Source of the DNA: Peromyscus leucopus
Taxonomy: Eukaryota > Chordata > Mammalia > Rodentia > Cricetidae
Direction: 5' to 3'
Assembly: GCF_004664715.2 (NCBI RefSeq)
Contig: NC_051069.1
Span: 13,268,226 to 13,332,225, forward strand
DNA length: 64,000 nucleotides
Shown here one piece after another: positions 45,701 through 64,000 of this stretch (the stretch's first letter is position 1; every line of letters starts with the position of its first letter). The translations under genes and the position numbers were made by a program. The notes beneath the pieces were generated by a model that did no database searches, had not been told where the DNA came from, and saw nothing but the letters and a program-made list of their open reading frames with translations.

Positions 45701-46072
45701 CAGCCTGGGGATGGAGGCAACCGGGATTGGGGAGTCGTTACGGTGAGAAATGAATGAAAACGCAAATGAATGGACCGCGAAGGTGGCCGACAGGAGGTGA
45801 GTCCAGGAGCGTGCCTTCCGCTCGCCCGAAGCCGCCAAGACCGACCCTCGGACACCTCGCAGCAAGGAGGTGGCACGGGGTCCCAGCCGTGCAGCTTGAC
45901 CCGAGCCGGAATTCCCGCGGCCAGGAAGTGTCCGGCCCGCAGGCAGAAGACGCCCAGGCGCTGCGCTCCCAGAGCCGCCCTGCCCCTCGCCGCAGCCTCC
46001 GGAATCCGGAGCCCAAGGACGCCGCCCTTACCTGCCCGCCTCGACAGGCTCGCTACGGCTCAGGGCAGTCAT
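10582..46072 (-). CDS. GRAMD2A: GRAM domain-containing protein 2A, eleven coding exons
   Basis: A small ER-anchored protein of the GRAMD/Aster relatives. GRAMD2A lacks the sterol-transfer (VASt/ASTER) domain and is reported to mark ER-plasma membrane contact sites, its GRAM domain binding plasma-membrane phosphoinositides. Eleven exons join in frame: 41+93+58+76+104+99+72+63+145+265+109 nt = 374 codons plus stop. The N-terminus is MTALSRSE. The GRAM domain spans about residues 69-181 ([17 protein letters not shown] to [13 protein letters not shown]). A low-complexity linker and an acidic patch (EEDMLEEEP) follow. One hydrophobic anchor ([18 protein letters not shown], about 332-349) and a short tail ([10 protein letters not shown]...GDR) end it. 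No stop or frameshift interrupts the model. The least certain point is the acceptor of exon 10. Intron 1 is about 27 kb. Position next to PKM fits mammalian synteny. Confidence 0.93.
10725..11340 (-). repeat. Reverse B3 and two B4 SINEs in GRAMD2A intron 10
   Basis: A reverse B3 (10725-10935, ending tgagccatctctcagccc) begins only 35 bp upstream of the exon 11 acceptor. Two diverged reverse B4-type elements follow (10931-11165 and 11166-11340). Confidence 0.6.
11341..13003. other. Remaining GRAMD2A intron 10
   Basis: Mostly unique sequence. A purine simple tract (agagagagag) lies near 12626-12645. No further exon fits the GRAMD2A frame. Confidence 0.6.
13004..13268 (-). CDS. GRAMD2A: GRAMD2A exon 10 (linker, acidic patch, start of membrane anchor)
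   Basis: The 3' border is firm: KVIFV then AT before donor gtaggt, which joins the next exon as M-I-C-F-L. The 5' border is less sure. The only in-frame acceptor I found with the needed phase is gagcccag at 13269-13270, giving 265 nt and a lead-in [16 protein letters not shown] before [11 protein letters not shown]. My recollection of the human protein has a shorter segment here, so a different acceptor or a lineage-specific extension is possible. Confidence 0.75.
13366..13510 (-). CDS. GRAMD2A: GRAMD2A exon 9
   Basis: 145 nt, acceptor tctccacag, donor gtgagt. Encodes [16 protein letters not shown] through [11 protein letters not shown], a serine-rich linker. Enters at phase 0 and leaves at phase 1. 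Confidence 0.92.
14357..14605 (-). repeat. B2 SINE with TG tract
   Basis: T-run and (TG)n at the left, then accatacaggtgctgggatt and ccacagagccacctgcccag. Lies in GRAMD2A intron 8. Confidence 0.75.
14928..14990 (-). CDS. GRAMD2A: GRAMD2A exon 8
   Basis: 63 nt, acceptor tcctccccag, donor gtgagc. Encodes [20 protein letters not shown] and P, a polar linker after the GRAM domain. Phase 0 at both ends, so skipping would keep the frame. Confidence 0.9.
15455..15526 (-). CDS. GRAMD2A: GRAMD2A exon 7 (end of GRAM domain)
   Basis: 72 nt, acceptor atgtcccag, donor gtatgg. Encodes [16 protein letters not shown] and RSVCTHLQ. Phase 0 at both ends. Confidence 0.95.
15788..15886 (-). CDS. GRAMD2A: GRAMD2A exon 6 (GRAM domain)
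   Basis: 99 nt, acceptor tctctcag, donor gtctgt. Encodes [17 protein letters not shown] through [12 protein letters not shown]. Phase 0 at both ends. The basic KKHK stretch lies where GRAM domains meet membrane lipid; that role is inferred. Confidence 0.95.
15997..16036. repeat. (GT)n microsatellite
   Basis: About 19 GT units in GRAMD2A intron 5. Confidence 0.95.
16572..16675 (-). CDS. GRAMD2A: GRAMD2A exon 5 (GRAM domain)
   Basis: 104 nt, acceptor actgcccag, donor gtagca. Encodes [18 protein letters not shown] and [17 protein letters not shown], the core beta strands of the GRAM fold, including the usual GRLYIS..W.CF pattern. Confidence 0.95.
17245..17320 (-). CDS. GRAMD2A: GRAMD2A exon 4 (start of GRAM domain)
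   Basis: 76 nt, acceptor tattggcag with a poor pyrimidine tract, donor gtgagc. Encodes [18 protein letters not shown] and LEEMVLK. A CATC microsatellite begins 37 bases upstream of the exon. Confidence 0.92.
17357..17407. repeat. (CATC)n microsatellite next to GRAMD2A exon 4
   Basis: About 12 tetranucleotide units, starting 37 bases upstream (in gene sense) of the exon 4 acceptor. Confidence 0.95.
17667..17724 (-). CDS. GRAMD2A: GRAMD2A exon 3
   Basis: 58 nt, acceptor ctttgcag, donor gtaagt. Encodes [20 protein letters not shown]. Its phases (enter 2, leave 0) fit both neighbours. Confidence 0.9.
18480..18805 (-). repeat. Reverse composite SINE (B3-type with B1-like middle)
   Basis: Begins with a TG-rich part and aggccagaggacaacctt, has a B1-like centre (gccagaattacaagcacaca) and ends gggattgaactcgggtcc ... 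catctttccag. Confidence 0.55.
18895..18987 (-). CDS. GRAMD2A: GRAMD2A exon 2
   Basis: 93 nt, acceptor cctctag, donor gtaagg. Encodes [14 protein letters not shown] through EKVQEPPDD, a disordered N-terminal segment. Enters and leaves at phase 2, matching exons 1 and 3. Confidence 0.9.
20041..20375 (+). repeat. B3-type SINE
   Basis: Starts ggctggggagagagctcag, carries an internal B1-like part (gggtgtaatcccagtactgg) and ends with CA/TG-rich tail and aaataaa. In GRAMD2A intron 1. Confidence 0.65.
20560..20792. repeat. Tigger-type (Tc1/mariner) DNA transposon fossil
   Basis: Segments such as caacgatgggcaactcat, ctccctaagactatacc, gcacactccgccatgtgtgc and acacatttctcagaagg follow an old non-autonomous Tigger-like element. 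Family name not certain. Confidence 0.5.
20989..21532 (+). repeat. Two B1 SINEs
   Basis: B1 at 20989-21150 and a well-preserved B1 at 21361-21532 (acctttaatcccagcactcg ... aaaacctgtctc). A B4/ID-like fragment lies between them. Confidence 0.8.
21850..22077 (-). repeat. B2/B3 SINE
   Basis: Reverse element with T-run, gtgagtgctggggaccaaac and ccactgagccatctctccgg. Confidence 0.75.
22290..22386. repeat. (TTCC)n microsatellite
   Basis: About 24 units, interrupted once by ctcctcc; polypyrimidine on the plus strand. Confidence 0.95.
23024..23263 (-). repeat. C-rich tract and reverse B1
   Basis: Cytosine-rich low-complexity run at 23024-23074. A diverged reverse B1 at 23103-23263 is split by a long C-run (23215-23229). 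Confidence 0.6.
23640..24165. repeat. Purine-rich tracts with a B1-like fragment
   Basis: G/A-rich runs at 23625-23695 and 24045-24160 flank a diverged B1-like sequence (23925-24040, gcatgcctgcaatcccagca). Confidence 0.6.
24955..25560 (+). repeat. PB1-like, B1 and B3 SINEs in series
   Basis: About 24960-25085 (B1-related), 25090-25220 (short B1, acctttaatctcagcaatg) and 25225-25560 (B3-type, ending in CA-rich tail with aaaagcaaaag). Confidence 0.65.
25656..26012 (-). repeat. Two reverse B1 SINEs
   Basis: B1 at 25656-25803 (gggtttctccgtgtagtttt ... gtgctgggattaaaggtg) and a diverged one at 25878-26012. Confidence 0.8.
26239..26455 (-). repeat. B4 SINE
   Basis: Reverse B1-like half joined to an ID-like half (agggattgaacacaagatct ... 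gagttacaagcct), the B4 structure. Confidence 0.7.
26694..26863 (-). repeat. B1 SINE
   Basis: Well-preserved reverse B1 with T-run: cgagacagggtttctctgtg to ggattaaaggcgtgcgccac. Confidence 0.9.
26864..28530. other. Unique part of GRAMD2A intron 1
   Basis: No clear SINE. Two G-runs (27832-27841 and about 27915-27923) could form G-quadruplexes. A 207-codon open frame lies at 27625-28248 but shows no recognisable protein family and is probably chance in GC-rich DNA. Confidence 0.5.
28532..28865 (-). repeat. (TTCC)n/(CTCC)n tract and reverse B4
   Basis: Polypyrimidine microsatellite at 28532-28672 changing from TTCC to CTCC units, directly followed by a reverse B4 (28675-28865, cttcatgcatgctaggcaag). 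Confidence 0.85.
29036..29272. repeat. 50-bp tandem duplication, (TG)n and truncated B1
   Basis: Two identical 50-bp units at 29036-29085 and 29086-29135, each ending in TG repeats; the second expands into (TG)n to 29166. A reverse B1 fragment follows (29167-29272). Confidence 0.9.
29273..31909. other. Unique part of GRAMD2A intron 1
   Basis: About 2.6 kb with no recent SINE. A possible MIR/L2 remnant lies at 29925-29970 (cagtaagtgctcagtaat). The 174-codon open frame at 30319-30843 looks like chance. No exon recognised. Confidence 0.5.
31910..32082 (-). repeat. B1 SINE
   Basis: Well-preserved reverse B1 with T-run, including gtcgctttgcgcctttcctg and gggattaaaggcgtgtgcc. Confidence 0.9.
32335..32500 (-). 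repeat. Reverse B1 inserted in a B1-like fragment
   Basis: gaggcagggtctcactatg starts one B1-like copy, which is cut by a second (ttttttcaagacagggtttc) ending ggattaaatgagtgag. Confidence 0.7.
32603..32810 (+). repeat. B1 SINE headed by a GGC/GGT trinucleotide expansion
   Basis: About 18 GGN units (32603-32659) merge into a B1 (acatgcctttaatcccagca to aaaccctgcctc, A-rich end). Confidence 0.9.
32918..33003. repeat. 43-bp perfect tandem duplication
   Basis: Unit starting ccacaaagcatactctacac at 32918-32960 is repeated at 32961-33003 without change. Confidence 0.95.
34252..34310. repeat. (AG)n microsatellite
   Basis: About 29 AG units at the tail of a B1. Confidence 0.95.
34745..35150 (+). 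repeat. ID-like SINE and B1 SINE
   Basis: ID-like at 34745-34832 (catgtgcttagcatgtataag, A-rich tail) and a diverged B1 at 34999-35150. Confidence 0.65.
35270..36120. other. Repeat-free CpG-containing pocket in GRAMD2A intron 1
   Basis: No SINE and clearly more CG dinucleotides than the flanks, densest at 35750-36060 (ggcggcgcctgcagcg, gcgcttagcgcagatcg, gctggccgcggctgtg). No coding exon fits. It may be an enhancer or alternative promoter. Confidence 0.45.
36255..36718 (+). repeat. B1 with GGT head, then B2/B3 with (CA)n
   Basis: (GGT)n at 36261-36281 leads into a B1 (36282-36395). A B2/B3 element at 36483-36718 contains about 20 CA units (36660-36700). Confidence 0.8.
36909..37245. repeat. 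Reverse B1 inserted inside a forward B1
   Basis: The host B1 (+) occupies 36909-36933 and 37119-37245. The inserted B1 (-) is 36934-37101, flanked by perfect 17-bp copies of tggtggcacacatcttt (36917-36933 and 37102-37118). Confidence 0.92.
37264..37382 (-). repeat. ID SINE
   Basis: Reverse ID with pyrimidine-rich tail (gagctgaggaccaaaccc ... gagctaaatccccaacc), flanked by tactattct duplications. Confidence 0.88.
37383..38144. other. AT-rich intronic sequence with faint SINE remains
   Basis: A B4-like fragment lies at 37430-37540 and an old reverse B1-like piece at 37885-37990 (cagcctcctgagtactggga). The rest, 37545-37880, resembles diverged L1-type AT-rich DNA. Confidence 0.4.
38145..38577. 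repeat. B2/B3 (+) and B1 (-) SINEs
   Basis: B2/B3 at 38145-38360 (gctggagagttggctcag, with CA-rich part 38312-38345) and a reverse B1 at 38430-38577. Confidence 0.75.
39103..39290 (+). repeat. B2 SINE, well preserved
   Basis: ggggctggagagatggctca to aataaataaatctt and A-tail, with a 9-bp duplication caaaaatca on both sides (39094-39102 and 39291-39299). Confidence 0.95.
39375..39690 (+). repeat. B1 fragments and (TGAA)n
   Basis: Truncated B1 at 39375-39440, B1 at 39500-39640, then about 11 TGAA units (39643-39688). Confidence 0.85.
39735..40115 (+). repeat. Rodent medium-copy interspersed repeat
   Basis: Contains stretches I know as high-copy in rodents (gttgagaaaatgcctcc, caagccatgaggagcaagc, cacagaaaccctaatgg). 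I cannot name the family with confidence. Confidence 0.5.
40593..40724. repeat. 33-bp minisatellite, four copies
   Basis: Units start at 40593, 40626, 40659 and 40692 (ggctcggtgggtaagcctct ...), nearly identical. The left flank looks like the start of a forward B2/B3 and the right flank (ctccagcccc) like the end of a reverse one. Confidence 0.95.
41095..41440 (-). repeat. Reverse B2/B3 SINE and B4-like fragment
   Basis: Reverse B2/B3 at 41095-41322 (cctcttgggtgctgggaatt). B1-like remnant at 41345-41440 (attcctgtaatctcagtat). Confidence 0.65.
42210..42993 (+). repeat. B1, B2, B1 and ID SINEs in series
   Basis: B1 at 42215-42350; B2 at 42539-42730 (well preserved); B1 at 42735-42898 with a long A-run; ID at 42902-42970 ending in (TAGG)n. 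Confidence 0.85.
43054..43237 (+). repeat. Rodent hAT-Charlie MITE (URR1-type) with 8-bp duplication
   Basis: Terminal inverted repeats cagtggttctcaa and ttgagaaccgctg bound a 184-bp element. It is flanked by a perfect 8-bp target duplication atttaaag (43046-43053 and 43238-43245), the hAT signature. Confidence 0.9.
43246..45237. other. Mostly unique end of GRAMD2A intron 1
   Basis: A MIR-like core lies at 44130-44245 (gtgatttgttccaaatcaca). The rest shows no recent SINE and no exon. Confidence 0.5.
45238..45444 (-). repeat. B4 SINE
   Basis: Reverse B1-like half and ID-like half (gaggatcgaacccaaggcct ... gcatgctaggtaaacat). It abuts the CpG island. Confidence 0.65.
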
Positions 46073-46180
46073 CGCAGCGCCTTCTCCTGGAGCCTAGGGC
46101 TGCGCGCCAGACCCAGTGCCCTCCGGGCCCCGCCCACCCAGGGGAAAGACCCACCCCCGCCCGCCCATTGGCCGCTTGCT
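45530..46180 (-). promoter_or_regulatory. GRAMD2A: GRAMD2A CpG-island promoter
   Basis: A stretch with many CG dinucleotides and high GC, free of SINEs, overlapping the GRAMD2A start codon. Upstream of the ATG on the minus strand there is an inverted CCAAT box (ATTGG at 46168-46172) beside GC boxes (cacccccgcccgccc, 46152-46166). No TATA box was seen. The transcription start is probably between 46080 and 46140, not resolvable by eye. Confidence 0.75.
46032..46072 (-). CDS. GRAMD2A: GRAMD2A exon 1, coding part
   Basis: 41 nt from ATG (46072-46070) to donor gtaagg. Encodes [13 protein letters not shown] plus two bases of a serine codon completed in exon 2. It lies inside a CpG island, as expected for a first exon. 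Confidence 0.9.
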
Positions 46181-46199
46181 GGGGATGAGCTCAGCTCAC

Positions 46200-46940
46200 T
46201 GGTGGAGCCTTCCCCGCTCCGAGACCGCCCTCGTGGGGCCCAGCAGCTGACAGGTCTTCCTTGGGTCTCAAAATTGCAAGGTCCCAGAAGCCAAAGAATG
46301 CGGCTGCAACTATTGTTAAGTCCTCACATCCGGTGATCAGCATCCCCAGGGTCCTTTAGTTTCGTTCTATTCTAGTTCCGTTCCACCACTTTTGTTCCCT
46401 GAGCGATTTGTGCTCCAACTTTTCAATTTCACAGGCCTCAGTGTCCCCATTGGACCACTTGGCTCTCGGACAGCGGGCAGGAGAATCTAAGGATCCCACC
46501 TTGTTCCTGCTGTACCTTATTCCAGAGGGTAACAGGAAAACAGAGGCCCTTTGTGCTGAACTGATGAGAGCCCTGAGGGTCTCAGGCGTCAAGCAGGGAC
46601 TCATCCCAGAGCAGCCTCAAGGGGCCTCTACTGCTGGGGTCAGCCCACCAGCACAAGGGGCACCTGAGTCGTCTATCCACCATCATAGGTGCTAGCTGAA
46701 CTTGTCCCCGGCCCTTCCCATCTTTGTCGTGAACAGAACAGAACAATGGGCTTTCCAACACACTTAGCCTCGGTGCTGGAGGAGGCCATTTATATATACT
46801 CGGTACATATATAGTATTCAGCTGCGGCCTTTCCATGTCTACGCCTTGCAGGTGATCTGGTGGGACCACGGCACCCAAGGCCATGTCATTTTCACCTGCT
46901 CGGAGGGCAGGCCTCAACCACTCCCCAGCAGAAAAGAACA
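46200..46940. other. Spacer between PKM poly(A) site and GRAMD2A promoter
   Basis: About 740 bp of unique, repeat-poor sequence. A short AT-rich patch (tatatatactcggtacatatatag, 46791-46815) is the only striking local feature. No exon was recognised. Confidence 0.6.
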
Positions 46941-46944
46941 GGAC

Positions 46945-47480
46945 ACAGGTGCTTCAGCTGCTGTTTATTGACATTCAGGTGGGCACTATAGCAACAGGCC
47001 TGGAGATGCTGCGGTAGACTGGAAGGTGCAGAGTGGAGTGTGTGTGTCTGCAGTAACAGCTGAGGAGTGCACAAGGAGGAGCGGGGAGGCCAAGGCTGTT
47101 GGGGAAGCAAAGTCAGGGCCAGGGCCAAAGGCTATCTACACAGGAACCTGGGCCCCCGTACCCTCAGCCCCTACTCTTGCGGTCTCCTGACTCCAGGCCA
47201 GGGCTGGGAATTCTCTGGGCAACTTTCTACAGGAGCAAAGTACACAGAGATGTCGCTGCCCGTTTGTGATAAAGCCAGAGGGTTTCCAGTTCTGCATTCC
47301 TCCTTCACCCCTGGCTCCGGTAGGGCCGTATGACAGACAGCTGGGCTTTAGTCCACGGTGTCCCAGCCCACCAGCGCCACACTATGGCCCAGAGTGAGCA
47401 CTACAAGCGTTGCTGGCCTAATGGATGGGATGGGGGAGGGGGTGGGAAAGGAGGGGCTGGAAGAGGGGCCCAGAGGGCCA
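46945..47480 (-). other. PKM: PKM 3' UTR
   Basis: About 535 nt after the stop codon, free of SINEs. Contains a G/A-rich and CCCTCCCC-type stretch near 47425-47465. It ends after an AATAAA signal read on the minus strand at 46969-46964; cleavage is expected 10-25 nt further on, so the lower limit is approximate. Confidence 0.8.
46964..46969 (-). terminator. PKM: PKM polyadenylation signal AATAAA
   Basis: TTTATT on the plus strand reads AATAAA on the minus strand, in the context tcaataaacagcagctg, about 510 nt past the PKM stop. No competing canonical signal was seen nearer the stop. Confidence 0.8.
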
Positions 47481-61219
<13,739 letters not shown>

Positions 61220-61232
61220 GGTTGCTGGGGTC

Positions 61233-63400
61233 CTGGGTCCCAGAGAGTTGAAGAGTGCAATTAGACTGGACAGTGCTTAATGAGCCACTTGGCAGAGGCA
61301 GTTGACTCCCGCTTACACATTAACTCGATGATGGCTCTGTGCACAATTACACGGAGGCCTGGCACGTGCTGGTTATGTGGGTGACCCTCAAATTGGGCAA
61401 AGGGCTCAATGTGATTGTGAGCAAACAGCAAAGACCTTGATGAACAAAAGCAACTTCCCATCCAACGCATATAGTCCCCGGGAACAGAGCAAGCAGGGTT
61501 CTAGTGTGAGCTACTGTTTACTTTGATAGCTTTCCCACCCACCCTGAAAGAACATCACTTCAGACACATGAAGAAACTTCCTCAAAAGTTGTAATAAGAA
61601 ACACCCCCAAACAAGTTGTAAGGGACATCTCTTCCGCACACAAACACCGGCGCCTGTTTTAGTGTCTTGGGAAGTCTACCATGAGGAGGTGTCAAATCTC
61701 CAAGTATGTCAAACCCAAAATGGCCCACTGACCAGGGAGGTAAACGTCAAGTCCTTTTCAGCTCCAGAGTTCTAGGTTTTCACTGGCTTCATCGCCCAAG
61801 TTTATTTTTTAGCTTCTATTAGCCATGAGAATTAAGATCTAAATGGCAGGCAACAAAAATGTTGTTTTTCTGGGTAGGAAGCAAAATCGCTTTAGCAAAA
61901 ACCACCAGCAACATCTACAAGACTGCACACAAGAGCTCTGGAACAGCTCCAAAGTCATTACGACTTCACCAAGGAGTCATCTGTAACCTCGGAAATGCAA
62001 CTGCACAGTAGCTGGTCCCTGAAGGCCTGGAATCCACTCCGTAACCTAGGTTGACCTTGAGCTCAGTTCACTATCCTTGATCTTCCCAAGTGCTGACCTT
62101 AGCCCTGGCTTCCCCAGCCACATTTCTGACCATCTGGATTCCCTATCTATGTCTGATAGGTAGCACACTCTCAGCAGTGTGGACATCTGTTCCAGGTAAT
62201 TAACCACCCAGGTCACAATCCTAACAGCTGCCCTGCCCTTTGCTTTTTAACTTTATGACTGACTGACAATTAAATGCTCACTGAGCTGGTTAGAGACAGA
62301 ACTCTGGAGAAGCTCTGGGCTGCATCGACAAACGTTGAGAGGCTTGAACAAAGCTGGCTGTCCTTCTCAGACCACACTCTAAAAGTCCAGAGCCTAAAGT
62401 CTTCAGCCTGAGTTCTATAACAAGCCCCTGCCAGTCAAGGACCCTCACTCTACGGACTGTGTCTTTTGGACGCCTGAAGAATATTCATCTAAAACTCTGC
62501 TACCTGAGACCTGCAACAGCCAGAGACCTCTGTAACCTACAAATGATCCAAAGAAAATGGAGGCCTATAAGTCTTCAACCACAGAAATGGAAAACTTTTC
62601 ATGGGACAAGTTCTCATTGTATGTAGCTCAGGCTGGTCTTGAACTCACGGCAGTCCTCATGTTCCAGCCTCCTGGGTGCTAGGCTTACAGGGGTGCACCA
62701 CTATAATCACTGCAAGAATTGAAAACTTTTTAAGGAGGGGTGAGCTATTGTTGGTTGCCAACACTGTTCATCCCTAACTCCCCAAGACAGTCAACCTCTC
62801 CTCGAGGTCTACTTGGGTTTTACCCCAGGCACCTTGAAGTGTTTGTTAAATGTGCTCAGTCTCATTAAGGCCTCTCTGCCAAGATCAGTTCTCCCTCTTC
62901 CCCCTCCCCAGATCTTAGGAAGTCCTCACACAGGATGTCCCCAGGCAGTCAGCTTCTTTGTCTACCCATGGTTGAAACAAACCTGGCTGACAAACTCCCA
63001 TGGCTCCCAGCCATGCTTAGGTGGCTGCTGAGGGAACAGCATGGATGGTACATTATGGGGAGACCCTCTCCTAGTTTTTTCCCTCAGGGTACTCTTGAGT
63101 TGAAAGAGGTGAGAAATATTCAGATAGAAATATAGAGGGGAGAGACAAAAAACACACAGGATAGCCTGGGAGGAGGGGCAGCTGGATCAAAGGCACCAGC
63201 CCCTTCTGTCTCTTCTAAGGGGCTATTTATAGAAATGCCAAGTGGTAGAGCAAAGACCCGCCCCCAGCACAGTCATGTGCAGACAGACCCTTCCAAACAC
63301 CTGGTAACCATGCTGGTGGTCAATCCGCCCCCTTATGCGGCCATGCTGTGTAAAGTAAGCTCAGATCTCACTTGGAGTCAGCATGAGTGGAACAGACTCT
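61233..63400. other. PKM intron 1, proximal part
   Basis: Mostly unique. A reverse B1 fragment lies at 62590-62712 (gctcaggctggtcttgaact). The MEF2/E-box/GC-box cluster lies at 63220-63340. The non-coding first exon was not found and is expected to the right of the window. Confidence 0.6.
63223..63232. promoter_or_regulatory. Perfect MEF2-type site in PKM intron 1
   Basis: CTATTTATAG fits the MEF2 consensus YTA(A/T)4TAR exactly. Within 130 bp to the right are GC boxes (cccgcccccagc near 63259, atccgcccccttat near 63324) and E-boxes (catgtg near 63274, cacctg near 63298). The grouping resembles a muscle enhancer or internal promoter. Function is inferred. Confidence 0.45.
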
Positions 63401-63409
63401 GAACCCACT

Positions 63410-63628
63410 TCACTCAAAAGTCACCAGGCGGTTCTTCTCTCCATCTGAGACATTGTATCTCCTTGCAAACTCCTGCCTGAGGCCACTGATGATCAGGTCA
63501 TACCTTTGGTTTTCTGGGCCTGGGCTTCCGGTGACATATTGCTCTTTTTTTGACTCAGGATGACTCCTCGGCCCCACTTGGAGAGACCGCTCAGAGCTGA
63601 GTATAGTCTGCTCTGGAGAGCTGTACAA
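63410..63628 (-). other. Unexplained 72-codon ORF in PKM intron 1
   Basis: An open frame in non-repeat sequence, from a TTG-type start at 63628 to TGA near 63410. The C-terminal half (YDLIISGLRQEFARRYNVSD onward) has a balanced, protein-like composition unlike SINE translations. No ATG with good context begins it. A possible acceptor (ccttgtacag) lies at its upstream edge. I do not recognise the family. It may be chance, an alternative PKM first exon or part of an old element. Confidence 0.2.
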
Positions 63629-63819
63629 GGATCAAGGTAAAAGCTGAGTGTAACTGAAGGTCTTTGTGGGAATTACCTTAATAACCAGGTAGAAGTTGCT
63701 CTTAGAGATTCAGCTACGTTAAACACACACAGGAGAAGACATGATTAATGAAACTCTGGAGGTAAATGTGACCCCTTACTGTGACTCCCCTGTGGTACTT
63801 TATCCCCTAACACCCAAAA

Positions 63820-63965
63820 ATGGCTATTTAGTTTTAGGGGGTGCATGGTGAGCACTGTGCTGAGATCAGAAGACAAGTCTGCTTTCTCCTCCTACCAGTG
63901 AGGTCCTGGGAACAGAACTAGGGTCATGGGAAACAAGTTCCTTCATTCACTGAGCTATCTCCTCC
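63820..63965 (-). repeat. B3-like SINE fragment at window edge
   Basis: Reverse, diverged: gaggtcctgggaacagaact ... cactgagctatctcctcc. Confidence 0.45.
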
Positions 63966-64000
63966 TACCTCAACTTTCCAAGTGTTAAGAGTACAGGAGT

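Noticed and set aside
45754..46336. 144- and 188-codon plus-strand ORFs over the GRAMD2A promoter
   Set aside because: Arg/Pro/Ala-rich translation of a CpG island, antisense to the first exon; low stop-codon density in GC-rich DNA explains them.
46356..46917. Minus-strand ORFs in the PKM-GRAMD2A spacer, considered as alternative GRAMD2A first exons
   Set aside because: No matching donor in the required phase and no resemblance to the GRAMD2A N-terminus; the ATG exon at 46072 fits fully.

Overview
The window is vertebrate nuclear DNA from a rodent, most likely a cricetid (hamster, vole or deer-mouse group). The evidence is two split mammalian genes with GT-AG introns and a dense cover of rodent SINEs (B1, B2, B3, B4, ID), a rodent-type L1 3' end with its G-rich tract, and older fossils (MER20, MIR, Tigger-like, a rodent hAT element). 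The recurring B1 sub-sequence 'gtgtagctttgcgcctttcc' suggests Cricetidae rather than Mus or Rattus; this is an inference.

Two genes lie in tandem on the minus strand. PKM (pyruvate kinase M) fills the right part. Coding exons 2 to 12 run from 61219 (ATG) down to 47481 (stop), followed by a short 3' UTR ending near 46945. Both mutually exclusive 167-nt exons are intact: exon 9 (PKM1) at 50673-50839 and exon 10 (PKM2) at 50111-50277. With either one the spliced frame is 531 codons plus stop. The non-coding first exon and main promoter are not in view and should lie beyond 64000.

GRAMD2A starts only about 0.85 kb downstream of the PKM poly(A) site, from a CpG-rich promoter (about 45530-46180). 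It runs through eleven coding exons (46072 down to 10582). Its first intron is about 27 kb and packed with SINEs, microsatellites and nested insertions. The predicted protein is about 374 residues, with a GRAM domain and one C-terminal membrane anchor, followed by an apparent 3' UTR of about 2.4 kb ending near 8120. Positions 1-8117 are intergenic and mostly repeats.

The genes have unrelated functions. PKM makes cytosolic pyruvate kinase, the last step of glycolysis. GRAMD2A is an ER-anchored protein of ER-plasma membrane contacts. Neighbourhood and order agree with the mammalian GRAMD2A-PKM block.

I found no operon, CRISPR array, defence locus or new gene system. The items most worth a second look are a GC-AG intron in PKM, a duplicated pair of CTCF-like motifs in the last PKM intron, a MEF2/E-box/GC-box cluster in PKM intron 1 beside an unexplained 72-codon ORF, a tetranucleotide microsatellite just upstream of a GRAMD2A acceptor, and several unusual repeat structures. 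All exon models are by eye from reading frame, splice sites and family knowledge; no alignment was run.
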